Below are positions 51,917 to 61,118 of a stretch of DNA of 64,000 nucleotides, piece by piece. The position numbers and the translations under genes were made by a program. Below the pieces are notes generated by a model that worked only from the letters and a program-made list of their open reading frames with translations, made no database searches and had not been told where the DNA came from. This stretch comes from Myroides oncorhynchi (GTDB taxonomy: Bacteria; Bacteroidota; Bacteroidia; Flavobacteriales; Flavobacteriaceae): positions 3,669,501-3,733,500 of the forward strand of contig NZ_JAJJMP010000001.1 in assembly GCF_020905415.1 (NCBI RefSeq), given 5' to 3'. Every line of letters begins with the position of its first letter. The first letter of the stretch is position 1.

Positions 51917-52720
51917 ATGAATAAATACACAGAATTAACTATTTTATTCTTTCTTATAATTTTAAAAGTTAATGCTCAAAAAACTGGTATTAATGTCTTA
52001 TTACCTTTAAGTGATCTACACATAGAAGGTAAACTGCAAATAACAAAAGATTTAAATTTTGGAGGAACAGAATCTACAAAAGGATTCTCAGGAACTAATG
52101 GACAAATACTAAAATCTAATGGTGAAGGAAAAGCTCCTGAATGGAGCACACTATCTATACCTATTGTTTCACCAGGTTCATTTACAATGACAAATAGTTC
52201 TGTTTTTGTTGATCATCAAGGAGTAATACTAAGAGATGGAGCAGGCAGAAGAGTTTATGAACTAAATGAAAAATTAGATACCCCACCACCAAGTAATGAT
52301 CTAAAAGCAGTATGGACAAAATTTCCACAGCTAATAGATATTCCTATTGTAATTGATAATAGTAAAAACAAAATAAATTTGACATTACAAACAATATCAT
52401 CTATAGCTCCAAAGACTTCATCAAAAGAAACTTTTACCTATGCTATTGGTTTTTTTATAAACAATGAACTAAAATCAGTAAAAACATTTAAGTCAGAAGG
52501 AACAAAAGATGTATTTGAGGTCACTACAGTAATATCTACTTTACAAAATTTACCTATCTCCGGATCTAAATTAACCGTAGCTATAATGCCTAGATTAAAA
52601 AGTTCTTCAAATAGTGGAAATCTATCAATAGGATGTTCCAACTCTGAGGACCCTAATCTATTATCAACATTTATGGCAAATACAACTCTAAAAATTGATG
52701 TATTTGAGGTGATTAATTAA
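51917..52720 (+). CDS. Secreted protein 1 of a tandem paralogous triplet
   Basis: This 267-aa protein and the next two are homologous along their length. It has a signal peptide (about residues 1-20, ending KVNAQ) and an N-terminal segment KTGINVLLPLSDLHIEGKLQITKDLNFGGTESTKGFSGTNGQILKSNG. That stalk-like pattern is found at the start of many Bacteroidota tail-fibre-like and surface proteins (SDLHVNG... GQVL.S.G). A beta-rich C-terminal domain follows with SLQ-type strands and YAIGFFINNELKSVKTF. No type IX secretion C-terminal domain is obvious. The function is unknown. Codon use is more AT-rich than in the core genes. Confidence 0.72.
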   Translation: MNKYTELTILFFLIILKVNAQKTGINVLLPLSDLHIEGKLQITKDLNFGGTESTKGFSGTNGQILKSNGEGKAPEWSTLSIPIVSPGSFTMTNSSVFVDHQGVILRDGAGRRVYELNEKLDTPPPSNDLKAVWTKFPQLIDIPIVIDNSKNKINLTLQTISSIAPKTSSKETFTYAIGFFINNELKSVKTFKSEGTKDVFEVTTVISTLQNLPISGSKLTVAIMPRLKSSSNSGNLSIGCSNSEDPNLLSTFMANTTLKIDVFEVIN

Positions 52721-52736
52721 TTCCTACTTTACGATT

Positions 52737-53522
52737 ATGAAAAAACAATATGCATTAAATATAATATTTCTATTTCTTTTTTTTAAGACCTTAGCCCAGC
52801 CTATAGGAATAAATACGTCACTTCCTGCTAGCGACTTACACGTGAATGGAAATATGACCTTTAGCAATGAATTAAGTGTTGGTGGAAACAGTAGTTCTAA
52901 AGGTAACCCAGGACAAGAAGGGCAAGTATTAAGCTCAAAAGGAGCCAACAATACCCCTGAATGGGTCACCTTAAACATTCCTAAGATTGTACCTGGTGCT
53001 CTTTCACTTACAAAGTCACTTGTACAGGTTGACACTAAAGGTGTTAAAATAGTAACAAATCCCAATAATACAATTTTTAAAGAAAATGAAGATCTAATTC
53101 TAACAGGTAATAATAGATGGTATCAATTCACCGAACTAACATCCACAATTAAAATCGTAGATCCAATAAATAAAATCAATTTTACAATACAAACTATAGC
53201 TCATATGAAACCGGCAAATAGCGTTTCTTCAAAAATTAGTTTTGCTATAGGTGTTTTTATAAATGACAAATTGAAAGCTGTAAGGCCATTTTTTGTACAA
53301 GGAAACAGCAGCTCCTTCTCCATCCCAACAATGATTTCAACTATTGAAAATCTACCAATAGGTGACTATACAATAAAAATAGCAGCAATACCTAGAATAA
53401 GAGAAAATTATACAAGTGACTTAACAATAGGTATACCAAACACACCTGAAAGCGATAATATCTCCCCTTTTATGGCTAAGACATCATTAAAGATAGAGGT
53501 TTTTGAACTTTTAAATAAATAA
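52737..53522 (+). CDS. Secreted protein 2 of the triplet
   Basis: The 261-aa paralogue has a signal peptide (about residues 1-21, ending FKTLAQ), then PIGINTSLPASDLHVNGNMTFSNELSVGGNSSSKGNPGQEGQVLSSKG. The C-terminal domain is homologous to the neighbours, with FAIGVFINDKLKAVRPFFVQG, STIENLPIGDYTIKIAAIPR and LTIGIPNTPE. It begins 16 bases after the first gene, so it is cotranscribed. The conserved parts are the stalk-like start and the strands around the IGVFIND and IGIPN motifs; the middle is the most variable part. A surface role is a guess. Confidence 0.72.
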   Translation: MKKQYALNIIFLFLFFKTLAQPIGINTSLPASDLHVNGNMTFSNELSVGGNSSSKGNPGQEGQVLSSKGANNTPEWVTLNIPKIVPGALSLTKSLVQVDTKGVKIVTNPNNTIFKENEDLILTGNNRWYQFTELTSTIKIVDPINKINFTIQTIAHMKPANSVSSKISFAIGVFINDKLKAVRPFFVQGNSSSFSIPTMISTIENLPIGDYTIKIAAIPRIRENYTSDLTIGIPNTPESDNISPFMAKTSLKIEVFELLNK

Positions 53523-53550
53523 TTTCGTTCACCTTGCTAAAACACATAAA

Positions 53551-54339
53551 ATGATAAAAAAAATTATACTAGCAATATTGATACTAACTACTTGTAATTT
53601 ATTGGCTCAGCCAATAGGTGTTAATACAGTAACTCCAATGACAGATTTTCATCTTAATGGTAGCTTACAAGTTACTAAAGATCTAAATGTAAAGGGCAGT
53701 AGAACAAGTAAGGGTACACCTGGAAAAGTAGGTCAAGTACTAATGTCTAAAGGTTCAGACAAATCACCTGAATGGGTTGCTTTAAGCATACCTATAGTTC
53801 CTGCTGGATCTTTTACTATGATAAAAAGCGATGTCTTAATTGACTCTAAAGGAGTAGTTTTCCAAAACGGTAGTAGTAAAAGGCAGTACAGCGAAAATGA
53901 AGATATAACTACAGGAGCAAACACAGATGCAGCTTGGAAACCATTTGCTGATCTAATATACACTATAGAAATAACAAAACCACAGAACAAAACTAATTTA
54001 ACCCTACAAACAATTGGTCATCTTTCCAATGACTACGATAGTGGTAATGATCCTACATTTACCTTTTCTATAGGTTTTTTTATAGACGGTAAGCTAAAAG
54101 CTGTTAAACCCTTCGGCGTTTATGGAGGAGCAATGTCTTTTACAGTTGTAACACTAATAGCTACAGTAGAGAATCTTCCTGTAGGCAAACACACTCTAAG
54201 AGTAGCTGCAATACCAAGATTAAAAGATCAATATAAAGGAAACTTAGCTATAGGCATACCAAATGATAAATCTACTAACCTATCTTCTTTTATGACCAAT
54301 ACATCACTACAAATAGATGTCTTAGAAGTGTTAAATTAG
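53551..54339 (+). CDS. Secreted protein 3 of the triplet
   Basis: The 262-aa paralogue has a signal peptide (about residues 1-20, ending CNLLAQ), the stalk-like PIGVNTVTPMTDFHLNGSLQVTKDLNVKGSRTSKGTPGKVGQVLMSKG, and the same C-terminal domain (FSIGFFIDGKLKAVKPFGVYG, VENLPVGKHTLRVAAIPR, LAIGIPND). It begins 28 bases after the second gene. The three genes probably arose by tandem duplication, with enough drift to keep separate protein sequences. Confidence 0.72.
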   Translation: MIKKIILAILILTTCNLLAQPIGVNTVTPMTDFHLNGSLQVTKDLNVKGSRTSKGTPGKVGQVLMSKGSDKSPEWVALSIPIVPAGSFTMIKSDVLIDSKGVVFQNGSSKRQYSENEDITTGANTDAAWKPFADLIYTIEITKPQNKTNLTLQTIGHLSNDYDSGNDPTFTFSIGFFIDGKLKAVKPFGVYGGAMSFTVVTLIATVENLPVGKHTLRVAAIPRLKDQYKGNLAIGIPNDKSTNLSSFMTNTSLQIDVLEVLN

Positions 54340-54858
54340 CACGAATGTTAATCTATCACAACTAAAACCTATAATAATTACTAATGTATGTCCGTTTGAT
54401 GTAATAAGAGGGTGTAATGTTGTAATTATCCCATTAAACTAGATAATACCAATTTTTACAATTACTGTATATTAACTAGTTACTTGTTTACATGATCAGT
54501 TCCTTTAATCTATAAATCATCAGTATGACACTAAACGGAGATACATTTAATTACTTCTTGCTAAATGCAATAAAATAAAAAAGTTACAATAAAAGTCCAT
54601 AATTTTTTTTTAATACAACATGGGCTTTTAGTGTAAAAAGGACTGTTATTCTACACTAAAATTTTCTGACGATTGGAATTAATTATTGTTGTATTGATCT
54701 ACATTATTGTATTTATTTTACACCACTTATTTTAGGCTAAAACTTAAATATTACTCTAATCCCCACACTGATACTAAACCTATACTCTTATTTGGCAAAT
54801 AACTATCTAAAAATTAAAAAAATAAAGTTCATCTATATTTCTCAGCTTGATCATGTAT
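54340..54858. other. Non-coding region after the triplet
   Basis: About 520 AT-rich bases with no gene that I can see. It holds a short imperfect hairpin around 54594-54630 (AAAAGTCCAT with ATGGGCTTTT). Confidence 0.5.
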
Positions 54859-55002
54859 TTAAGCTCTAGTAAATTGATGCTTTATCTTGTAGTAAAGATG
54901 TGCTAATAACACAATAATAATAAGCACCAAATAATTCATCCCCTTTACAAGATAATAGAATATAAAGTACATATACTTGAATATTGCTTTTAGAGCGTTC
55001 AT
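54859..55002 (-). CDS. Small membrane protein, 47 aa
   Basis: The frame reads MNALKAIFKYMYFIFYYLVK, then a second hydrophobic stretch MNYLVLIIIVLLAHLYYK and the tail IKHQFTRA. It has an ATG, a clear stop, two hydrophobic helices and a basic end, the pattern of a small inner-membrane protein. It starts 61 bases after ugd on the same strand, so it is probably the second gene of that transcript. Because it is short, it could be chance, but the ordered hydrophobic pattern argues against that. Confidence 0.5.
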   Translation of the reverse strand: MNALKAIFKYMYFIFYYLVKGMNYLVLIIIVLLAHLYYKIKHQFTRA

Positions 55003-55063
55003 TTTATTTTTTTAAAACAGATCAGATATTATAGTAATATTACAATTTTAACATCACCATTAG

Positions 55064-56476
55064 TTAAAAGGAATTTATAGCTCCCTTTCCAATACTATGC
55101 ACTTCAAAACCTATCTGTTCTAAAGCTATGCGGTCGATAATATTTCTACCATCAAACACAAAAGCAGGTTTCTGCATATTATCATAGATACGTTGCCAGT
55201 CATATGTTTTAAACTCATCCCATTCTGTCAATATTGCTATTGCGTGTGCTTGTTCTAGTGCAGTATAAGGGTCTTCATGCGCCTTTAGATAGTTTTGATT
55301 TTTTTCTTGATTACGTGTGGCTAAATAATCTAAATCCGAAAGCATTTGTATCTGCGTTACTTTAGGATCATAGACATGTATTTGGGCTTGTTCCTCTATC
55401 AAATCATTAGCCACATAAATAGCTGCCGATTCTCTAGTATCATTAGTATCTTTTTTAAACGCCCAACCTAAAAATGCTATCTTCTTATCATTTACTGTAT
55501 TAAATAAAGTACTAACAATATGCTCTGCAAAGCGATGCTTCTGATGATCATTCATGATAATTACCTGCTCCCAGTAGTCTGCTACAGCATCTAATCCATA
55601 GGACTTAGCGATATAAACAAGGTTTAAAATGTCTTTTTGAAAACAAGACCCTCCGAAGCCTACAGAAGCTTTTAGAAATTTGCCACCAATACGACTATCC
55701 GTCCCAATTGCCCTGGATACCTCTTCTACATCTGCTCCAGATACCTCACATAGTTCTGATATAGCATTGATAGAAGATACACGTTGTGCTAAAAAAGCAT
55801 TAGCTGTTAATTTAGAAAGTTCCGACGACCACACATTAGTACGTAGGATGCGCTCTTGTGGTATCCACGCAGCATAGATAGAAGCAAGAGCTTCAATAGC
55901 TTCATGTCCCTGCTTTGTTTGCTCACCACCTATTAGTACTCTATCAGGACTCATCAAATCCGCAATAGCTGTCCCCTCTGCTAAAAACTCAGGGTTAGAT
56001 AAAATCTGAAATTCAACTCCATTACCTGTTTGATCTAATATTCTTTTGATAGCTTGTGCAGTACGTACAGGTAGAGTTGATTTTTCCACAACAATCTTAT
56101 CCGTCTTAGCTACTCTTGCTATTTGACGAGCACATAATTCGATATACTTTAAATCAGCAGCCATTCCCTTACCCTTTCCATAGGTCTTAGTAGGAGTGTT
56201 CACAGAGATAAAAATCATATCAGCTTCTTCAATTGCTTTATCCACATTTGTATCAAAAAACAAGTTACGACCTCTTGCTTCTTTCACAATAACATCTAAA
56301 CCCGGCTCATAAATAGGTAATTGAGTTAAATCACTATTATTCCAGGCTTTAATACGAGTTTGATTAATATCAACTACAGTAATCTGAATATGTGGATTTT
56401 TTTGCGCGATCACAGCCATAGTAGGCCCACCTACATACCCTGCACCTACACAACAAATCTTTTGAATCTTTTTCAT
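55064..56476 (-). CDS. ugd: UDP-glucose 6-dehydrogenase
   Basis: The 470-aa enzyme oxidises UDP-glucose to UDP-glucuronate with two NAD. The Rossmann motif is [17 protein letters not shown], with the [17 protein letters not shown] segment and the catalytic Cys in [23 protein letters not shown]. Length and spacing resemble the animal/plant-type UGDH more than the short bacterial form. No capsule or hexuronate genes are next to it, so its product must feed a pathway encoded elsewhere. It stands leftward, followed by the small membrane protein. Confidence 0.93.
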   Translation of the reverse strand: MKKIQKICCVGAGYVGGPTMAVIAQKNPHIQITVVDINQTRIKAWNNSDLTQLPIYEPGLDVIVKEARGRNLFFDTNVDKAIEEADMIFISVNTPTKTYGKGKGMAADLKYIELCARQIARVAKTDKIVVEKSTLPVRTAQAIKRILDQTGNGVEFQILSNPEFLAEGTAIADLMSPDRVLIGGEQTKQGHEAIEALASIYAAWIPQERILRTNVWSSELSKLTANAFLAQRVSSINAISELCEVSGADVEEVSRAIGTDSRIGGKFLKASVGFGGSCFQKDILNLVYIAKSYGLDAVADYWEQVIIMNDHQKHRFAEHIVSTLFNTVNDKKIAFLGWAFKKDTNDTRESAAIYVANDLIEEQAQIHVYDPKVTQIQMLSDLDYLATRNQEKNQNYLKAHEDPYTALEQAHAIAILTEWDEFKTYDWQRIYDNMQKPAFVFDGRNIIDRIALEQIGFEVHSIGKGAINSF

Positions 56477-56659
56477 ATATTATCTATAAAGTATCATTAA
56501 TACTTTTAATTTTTCTAATTATTTTACTCTCTTAAGGCAACATAACACCAGGGTAAGATTAGCTAAACATCTATTAAACGCAATATACTTAATTATCTTA
56601 TAGCTATTTCTCAATAGTACTTGAGTTTTATAGGAAAAACTCAATTTAGCTTTCCCCTA

Positions 56660-57679
56660 CTAGTTATCTACCTCTGTCTCTTTGTCTAATATCACTCTAT
56701 AAATAAGGTAAGCTTCTTGATATTGGCTACGACGAGTCAAGAACTTCGCTTCTTCTAAAAGCTTTTCCCTGTCTGTACCAATCCTGGTGCGATATAATGT
56801 TGCTTTTTGTCCAATTGTTTTATCTTGTACATAAAACCCTGCAACATCTACAGTTAGTTCACCAATAAGATAAACATATTCAAATTCTGCTAAATATATA
56901 CTGGCCAACGAATACTTTTGCTCTTGTAAATACCCATTCACCTTATCTAATAAGACATAAGGATAAGTCGCATTATAAGCAGTAGCTAAATCATAAGGAA
57001 AGTGTGTCTTGGTATATTTTTCTGATCTAAATATTAAATGATTAGGAAACAAATCTTCACGGGAAGTATATACCTTCCAAAGATAATCTGAAAATTTATT
57101 TGCTAGTTCTTTAGGCAAATCTGTTAATCTTTTAGCAAGTTCTCTTTTACTATAAGGAAGTGCGCATGTATCTAATACTCCTGAACCACATAGATAATCA
57201 AAATGATACACATAGCGTTTTCCATTATAAAGCACAATATAGGTTAACGGCATTTCATTACCAAAATAAGGGCGACAATAAAAAACAGGAATAAACACGG
57301 CCTGAATATCATTGTGTTCTGAAAACCATATCCCTTCATCGTAAAACATCAACATCTGATGATCAGCAAGACGTTGCCCATATATAAAATTAACTTTATT
57401 CTCTTCATTAAATAATTCGATAGAAATTAGCGAAGGATACCCTGATTTTGCAAAAAGCCTTTTACTGTCATAATTATTACAAGTAGCTCCTACATGAATA
57501 GTTAGTTGATTATCACCATTGAGGTCACGCCACAGTTTGACAATACTCATTTGATCTTCCTCTTGCTCTTGTGCCAATACATTACCATTTATAAACATAA
57601 AGAAAATAATGCTTATAAAGCTCCAATTAGAAAGAGTGTTATATATTTTTATATTATAATACCTAAAGAATGTACACAT
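56660..57679 (-). CDS. Secreted protein of unknown function, 339 aa
   Basis: I do not recognise this protein. The ATG at 57679 is preceded by a TTG two codons upstream. The N-terminus carries a signal peptide after a short basic leader (NWSFISIIFFMFINGNVLAQEQ). The remainder is soluble, with many Tyr and Phe residues and a C-terminal helical repeat-like part (FEYVYLIGELTVDVAGF, FLTRRSQYQEAYLIYRVILDKE) that may be a single TPR. The IS element starts about 80 bases upstream, so the native promoter may have been displaced. Confidence 0.6.
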   Translation of the reverse strand: MCTFFRYYNIKIYNTLSNWSFISIIFFMFINGNVLAQEQEEDQMSIVKLWRDLNGDNQLTIHVGATCNNYDSKRLFAKSGYPSLISIELFNEENKVNFIYGQRLADHQMLMFYDEGIWFSEHNDIQAVFIPVFYCRPYFGNEMPLTYIVLYNGKRYVYHFDYLCGSGVLDTCALPYSKRELAKRLTDLPKELANKFSDYLWKVYTSREDLFPNHLIFRSEKYTKTHFPYDLATAYNATYPYVLLDKVNGYLQEQKYSLASIYLAEFEYVYLIGELTVDVAGFYVQDKTIGQKATLYRTRIGTDREKLLEEAKFLTRRSQYQEAYLIYRVILDKETEVDN

Positions 57680-57776
57680 GAACAACTTATTATTCTATTC
57701 AAAATTATTCCAAAAATACCAATTCTTAATCAATTATTACTACTGTATTAATGAAACAAAATCATTAGTGTCCGAT

Positions 57777-57828
57777 AAAACTTATTATCAATAGAGTTTT
57801 TAGTCATATTGTATTGATAATAAGTTTT
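57777..57828. terminator. 17-bp hairpin at the transposase 3' end
   Basis: Perfect inverted repeat 57777-57793 with 57812-57828, overlapping the left inner terminal sequence. It may terminate the transposase transcript and insulate the neighbouring gene. Confidence 0.65.
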
Positions 57829-57867
57829 ATACTTTTTTTATTTCCTACTAAGGCTAAAAATAGGCTG

Positions 57868-59067
57868 TCAGAACAAAGAGAGCTGTTTTATCTCTTGATC
57901 TTCAATAATCCAATCTTGTTCAGGGTTTTCTAAGAAATGTAATAGTTTAATGTAGTTAAACAGGTGAATCTTACAAAAACTCACCAAGTTTGAAAAAGCC
58001 CAACTTCGTGTAAGCTTTTTCTTAACTACAGATATAAGTAAATTTACTATTAAGACACAGTATATCTGTATTTTAATAGCATTCTCATTATCTCCTAAAA
58101 AATACTTTAAAGGGAAATTCTGTTTGAGCTGTTTAAAGACAAGTTCTATTTGCCATCTAAGTTTATATAAAGCAGCTATCATATCTGATCTTAATTGAAA
58201 GAGGTTAGTAATAAACTCAAAAACTCTCTTATTTTCTCTATCATAAAATTTCACTTTGCGTAGTTTAAGCTTGGTTAAGATATTGTTTTCTTTAATACTA
58301 ACTTCAATGATTTGGTCTTGTAATACACCACTATGTTGGTGTTCAGGGATTTGATTAGCTTCTATTATATCATAATTTGCATTGTCTTTTATCCTTGTTA
58401 CAAAGCCAGTTTGGTACTCTGAAAAATGTTTAAATGCCTTGTAATCATTGTACCCTTTGTCAAAAACATAAATGGTATTATCATCACATTTAAGTTTCTT
58501 TAAAAAATTATGATCATGTGTTGCTGCTGAACTAAACCACACCATATTGGGAACCTTTTCATCAGCATTAATCACTGAGTGAACTTTTATACCTCCTTTT
58601 GATTTTCCATCTTTGGATTTACGACCTACACAGCTTAATATATCCTTAAATAGGCTTAGGGTGCTACTATCAACAAGCTTTACTTGCTTTTTGATAACAT
58701 CTTTAATTCGGCTGTCCGATAACTTATTTGTGTATTTACTAAGAAGTTGATTATAGACATCTTCGAAAAACCTCACTTCTCTATTTTTATTAGCATCTGA
58801 TAAAGTACTACGTTTAGGGATATGATTTAATTGGAATCCTTTGGTTTTCCCTGATAAGCCAAGCATTGCACCAGATACTTCACGAAGTGAATTACATTTG
58901 GCAAAACAACAAAAAAGCATACTTATTAGATGGTCTTTGGATTTGAATTTCTTTACATAATAATCAGAGTTAGTATTTACTACTGCCGATTTAATAATCT
59001 CATCATCTATTAAAGAAATCAGCTGTCCGAATACGGATTTACTTGAAAAATATGTACTTTTACTCAT
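57868..59067 (-). CDS. IS4-family transposase
   Basis: The DDE transposase has an N-terminal domain of the DUF4372 kind (FGQLISLIDDEIIKSAV, HLISMLFCCFAKCNSLREVSGAMLGLSG) followed by the DDE_Tnp_1 core. The catalytic Asps are in KLVDSSTLSLF and YVFDKGYNDYKAF, and the Glu lies in the Y(2)R(3)E(6)K signature YKLRWQIELVFKQLK, which defines IS4 transposases. I chose the ATG at 59067 (MSKSTYFSS, 399 aa); a TTG 18 bases upstream would add six residues. The frame is intact, so the element may be active. Confidence 0.92.
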   Translation of the reverse strand: MSKSTYFSSKSVFGQLISLIDDEIIKSAVVNTNSDYYVKKFKSKDHLISMLFCCFAKCNSLREVSGAMLGLSGKTKGFQLNHIPKRSTLSDANKNREVRFFEDVYNQLLSKYTNKLSDSRIKDVIKKQVKLVDSSTLSLFKDILSCVGRKSKDGKSKGGIKVHSVINADEKVPNMVWFSSAATHDHNFLKKLKCDDNTIYVFDKGYNDYKAFKHFSEYQTGFVTRIKDNANYDIIEANQIPEHQHSGVLQDQIIEVSIKENNILTKLKLRKVKFYDRENKRVFEFITNLFQLRSDMIAALYKLRWQIELVFKQLKQNFPLKYFLGDNENAIKIQIYCVLIVNLLISVVKKKLTRSWAFSNLVSFCKIHLFNYIKLLHFLENPEQDWIIEDQEIKQLSLF

Positions 59068-59107
59068 CGTGTTTATGGTTTGCAAGACTAAACTACGATA
59101 ACTTTTT

Positions 59108-59135
59108 AGAAGCCAGCATGCTGGCTTCTTTTTTT
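59108..59135. terminator. Hairpin before the transposase start
   Basis: AGAAGCCAGC with GCTGGCTTCT (59108-59117 and 59120-59129), then a T-run on the plus strand. It can stop transcripts that leave the IS toward the cold-shock genes. On the minus strand it lies 41 bases before the transposase start and may hinder translation from read-through RNA. Confidence 0.6.
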
Positions 59136-59213
59136 ATCTCATATTTTTATCGGACAACAATGAAACAAAATAGAAGTTTAATTACAACACCTAAAAACCT
59201 CTTAAATAAATTC

Positions 59214-59243
59214 TTTGTTATTCGATAATTAGTTGTACATTTG
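59214..59243 (+). promoter_or_regulatory. Promoter of the cold-shock operon, TTTG-N18-TACATTTG
   Basis: TTTG at 59214-59217 and TACATTTG at 59236-59243 with an 18-base spacer: the best flavobacterial promoter in the window. Transcription should start near 59250, leaving about 250 nt before the DEAD-box start. Confidence 0.72.
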
Positions 59244-59249
59244 CACTCG

Positions 59250-59498
59250 TATTATTAGTTAATAGAATAGTGACTTTATAATAATGGATAAATAATCCTT
59301 TATTAGTCTTTCCTTTTTAACTCTTGATTCTTTTTGTTTCGAATTATAGAAGAAACTTCTGAAAGTAAATGTGTATCATATTTATTGTTTCGAATAAAGA
59401 CCCTATACCTGTGAGATGAATACTCTGACAAGGATAATACACATAACAATTACACATACTCTAAAGAGTATAAACAGAATAAGAACAGGCAATTACAA
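59250..59498 (+). promoter_or_regulatory. Long 5' leader of the cold-shock operon
   Basis: About 250 bases of non-coding RNA leader between the promoter and the ATG at 59499. It is AT-rich with short pairable segments (for example GAAACTTCTGAAAG and the repeated TTGTTTCGAAT pieces). Long leaders of this size are typical of cold-inducible mRNAs such as cspA and csdA in E. coli. Its regulatory role is inferred. Confidence 0.5.
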
Positions 59499-60605
59499 AT
59501 GAATTTTAAAGACTTAGCATTATCCTCAGAAATACAACAGGCACTCACTAAAATAGGTTATTCTCAAGCTACAGAAATACAGCAAAAAGCTATTCCTGTT
59601 ATTTTAGAAGGTAAAGATGTTATTGGTACTGCTCAAACAGGTACTGGTAAAACAGCAGCTTTTGCTATTCCAATATTAGAGAGATTAAATGCTAGCAAGT
59701 CTACAAATAAAGCTATTAGAGCACTAATACTTGTACCTACACGAGAACTAGCAATCCAAGTTAAGGATAGCTTTTTAGATTACAGTACAGAATTACCTCT
59801 TACCACATTAACCTTATTCGGTGGCGTTCCACTTCCTCCTCAAATTAGAGCTTTAAAACAGCGCACAGATATAGTAGTAGCTACTCCTGGTCGATTACTT
59901 GACTTAATTAATCAGAAGATAGTAAAGCTTTCTAATCTAGAGATTTTAGTATTAGATGAAGCTGACCAAATGCTTGATATGGGTTTTATACACGATTTAA
60001 AAAAAATCCTTACTCATATCCCTGCCAAAAGACAGTCTTTATTTTTCTCTGCGACGATGCCTAAAGATATAGAAAAGTTTGCTAGAAGTATCGTAAACAA
60101 CCCTATAAAAGTAGAAGTGGCCGCAGAAGTTATTACTGCTGAAACAATACAACAAGAAGTATATTTTACAGAGAAAAAGGAAAAAAGAGCCCTATTACAT
60201 TCTATTTTAGTAGAGAACACAGAGCCTACTTTAGTCTTTACAAGAACAAAGTATGAGGCCAACAACTTAGTAAAATACTTACAAAAAGTAAATATGGTAG
60301 CGATGGCTATTCATGGAAATAAATCTCAAAGTGCACGAGTAAAGGCACTAGATGATTTTAAAAATAAGAAAATAAACATCCTTATAGCTACAGATATTGC
60401 AGCTAGAGGAATAGATATAAGCAAACTCCCTTATGTCATCAATTATGATATCCCTGATAAACCAGAAACGTATGTACATCGTATTGGTAGAACAGGTCGC
60501 GCAGGGATTAATGGAGTTGCTATTTGCTTTTGTACTCCTGAAGAAAAGAAAGAATGGAATGCCATTCAGAAGTTCACTGGAATCAAAATGCAAGTAAAAC
60601 CTTAA
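59499..60605 (+). CDS. DEAD-box RNA helicase, cold-shock operon
   Basis: The 368-aa protein is a minimal DEAD-box helicase, with no C-terminal extension. It has the Q motif (ATEIQQKAIPVIL), AQTGTGKTAAF, PTRELAIQ, TPGRLLD, LDEADQMLDMGF, FSATMPKDI and HRIGRTGRAG. It probably remodels RNA in the cold together with the two cold-shock-domain proteins that follow (72 and 12 bases apart). Its paralogue at 34151 is longer and carries an RGG tail. The upstream boundary is the IS element; the helicase promoter lies between them. Confidence 0.92.
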   Translation: MNFKDLALSSEIQQALTKIGYSQATEIQQKAIPVILEGKDVIGTAQTGTGKTAAFAIPILERLNASKSTNKAIRALILVPTRELAIQVKDSFLDYSTELPLTTLTLFGGVPLPPQIRALKQRTDIVVATPGRLLDLINQKIVKLSNLEILVLDEADQMLDMGFIHDLKKILTHIPAKRQSLFFSATMPKDIEKFARSIVNNPIKVEVAAEVITAETIQQEVYFTEKKEKRALLHSILVENTEPTLVFTRTKYEANNLVKYLQKVNMVAMAIHGNKSQSARVKALDDFKNKKINILIATDIAARGIDISKLPYVINYDIPDKPETYVHRIGRTGRAGINGVAICFCTPEEKKEWNAIQKFTGIKMQVKP

Positions 60606-60677
60606 TTTTTAGCTACAAAATAGCATTATATAAGGTAAAATTAGTAATTTAGTAGTAACCAAAAAAAAACAAAAAAT

Positions 60678-61106
60678 ATGGCTGATTCTTTTTCAAAGAA
60701 AGAAAATAATAAAAAGAAAGCACAGAAAAGACAAGAGAAAGCATTAAAGAAAGAGGAACGTAAACTAAATAATAACAAAGGAAAAGACCTAGAAGATTTA
60801 TTAGTTTATGTAGACTACAACGGTAATCTTACGAACGTTCCACCTGAAGAGCAAGACATCGAAGCAGCAAAAAGAGAGCTTGAAGAGCGCTTAGCAGCAG
60901 CTTCTGCACCAGATACTGAAAGCACTGGAGTAATTACTTATTTTAGTAGTAAAGGATTTGGGTTTATCACAGAAGATGATTCTAAAGAAAACATATTTGT
61001 TCATAGCAGTCAATCTAATCAGCCATTACAGCAAGGTGACAAAGTTACCTTCAAGAAAGAAAGGACTCCAAGAGGCTTAAGCGCCATTGAAGTAAATAAA
61101 ATTTAA
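60678..61106 (+). CDS. Cold-shock-domain protein with charged N-terminus
   Basis: The 142-aa protein has a Lys/Glu-rich N-terminal region (about residues 1-75, with KKENNKKKAQKRQEKALKKE) and a C-terminal cold-shock domain (about residues 78-142). RNP1 is KGFGFIT and RNP2 IFVHSSQ. It should bind single-stranded RNA or DNA. The basic N-terminus could add RNA affinity or link to the helicase. It lies between the DEAD-box helicase and the small Csp gene, in one operon. Confidence 0.9.
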   Translation: MADSFSKKENNKKKAQKRQEKALKKEERKLNNNKGKDLEDLLVYVDYNGNLTNVPPEEQDIEAAKRELEERLAAASAPDTESTGVITYFSSKGFGFITEDDSKENIFVHSSQSNQPLQQGDKVTFKKERTPRGLSAIEVNKI

Positions 61107-61118
61107 ATACTTAATATT

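Larger units (their letters stand above)
57763..59158 (-). mobile_element. Complete IS4-type insertion sequence
   Basis: The element is bounded by a 13-bp direct repeat (AATGAAACAAAAT at 57750-57762 and 59159-59171), which looks like a target-site duplication. Near each end is the inverted sequence TGTCCGATAAAA (57769-57780 and, inverted, 59145-59156), but the outermost bases differ: 6 bases on the left and 2 on the right lie outside the inverted part. It carries one transposase gene. At its left end a 17-bp perfect hairpin follows the transposase; near its right end another hairpin precedes it. Confidence 0.85.
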
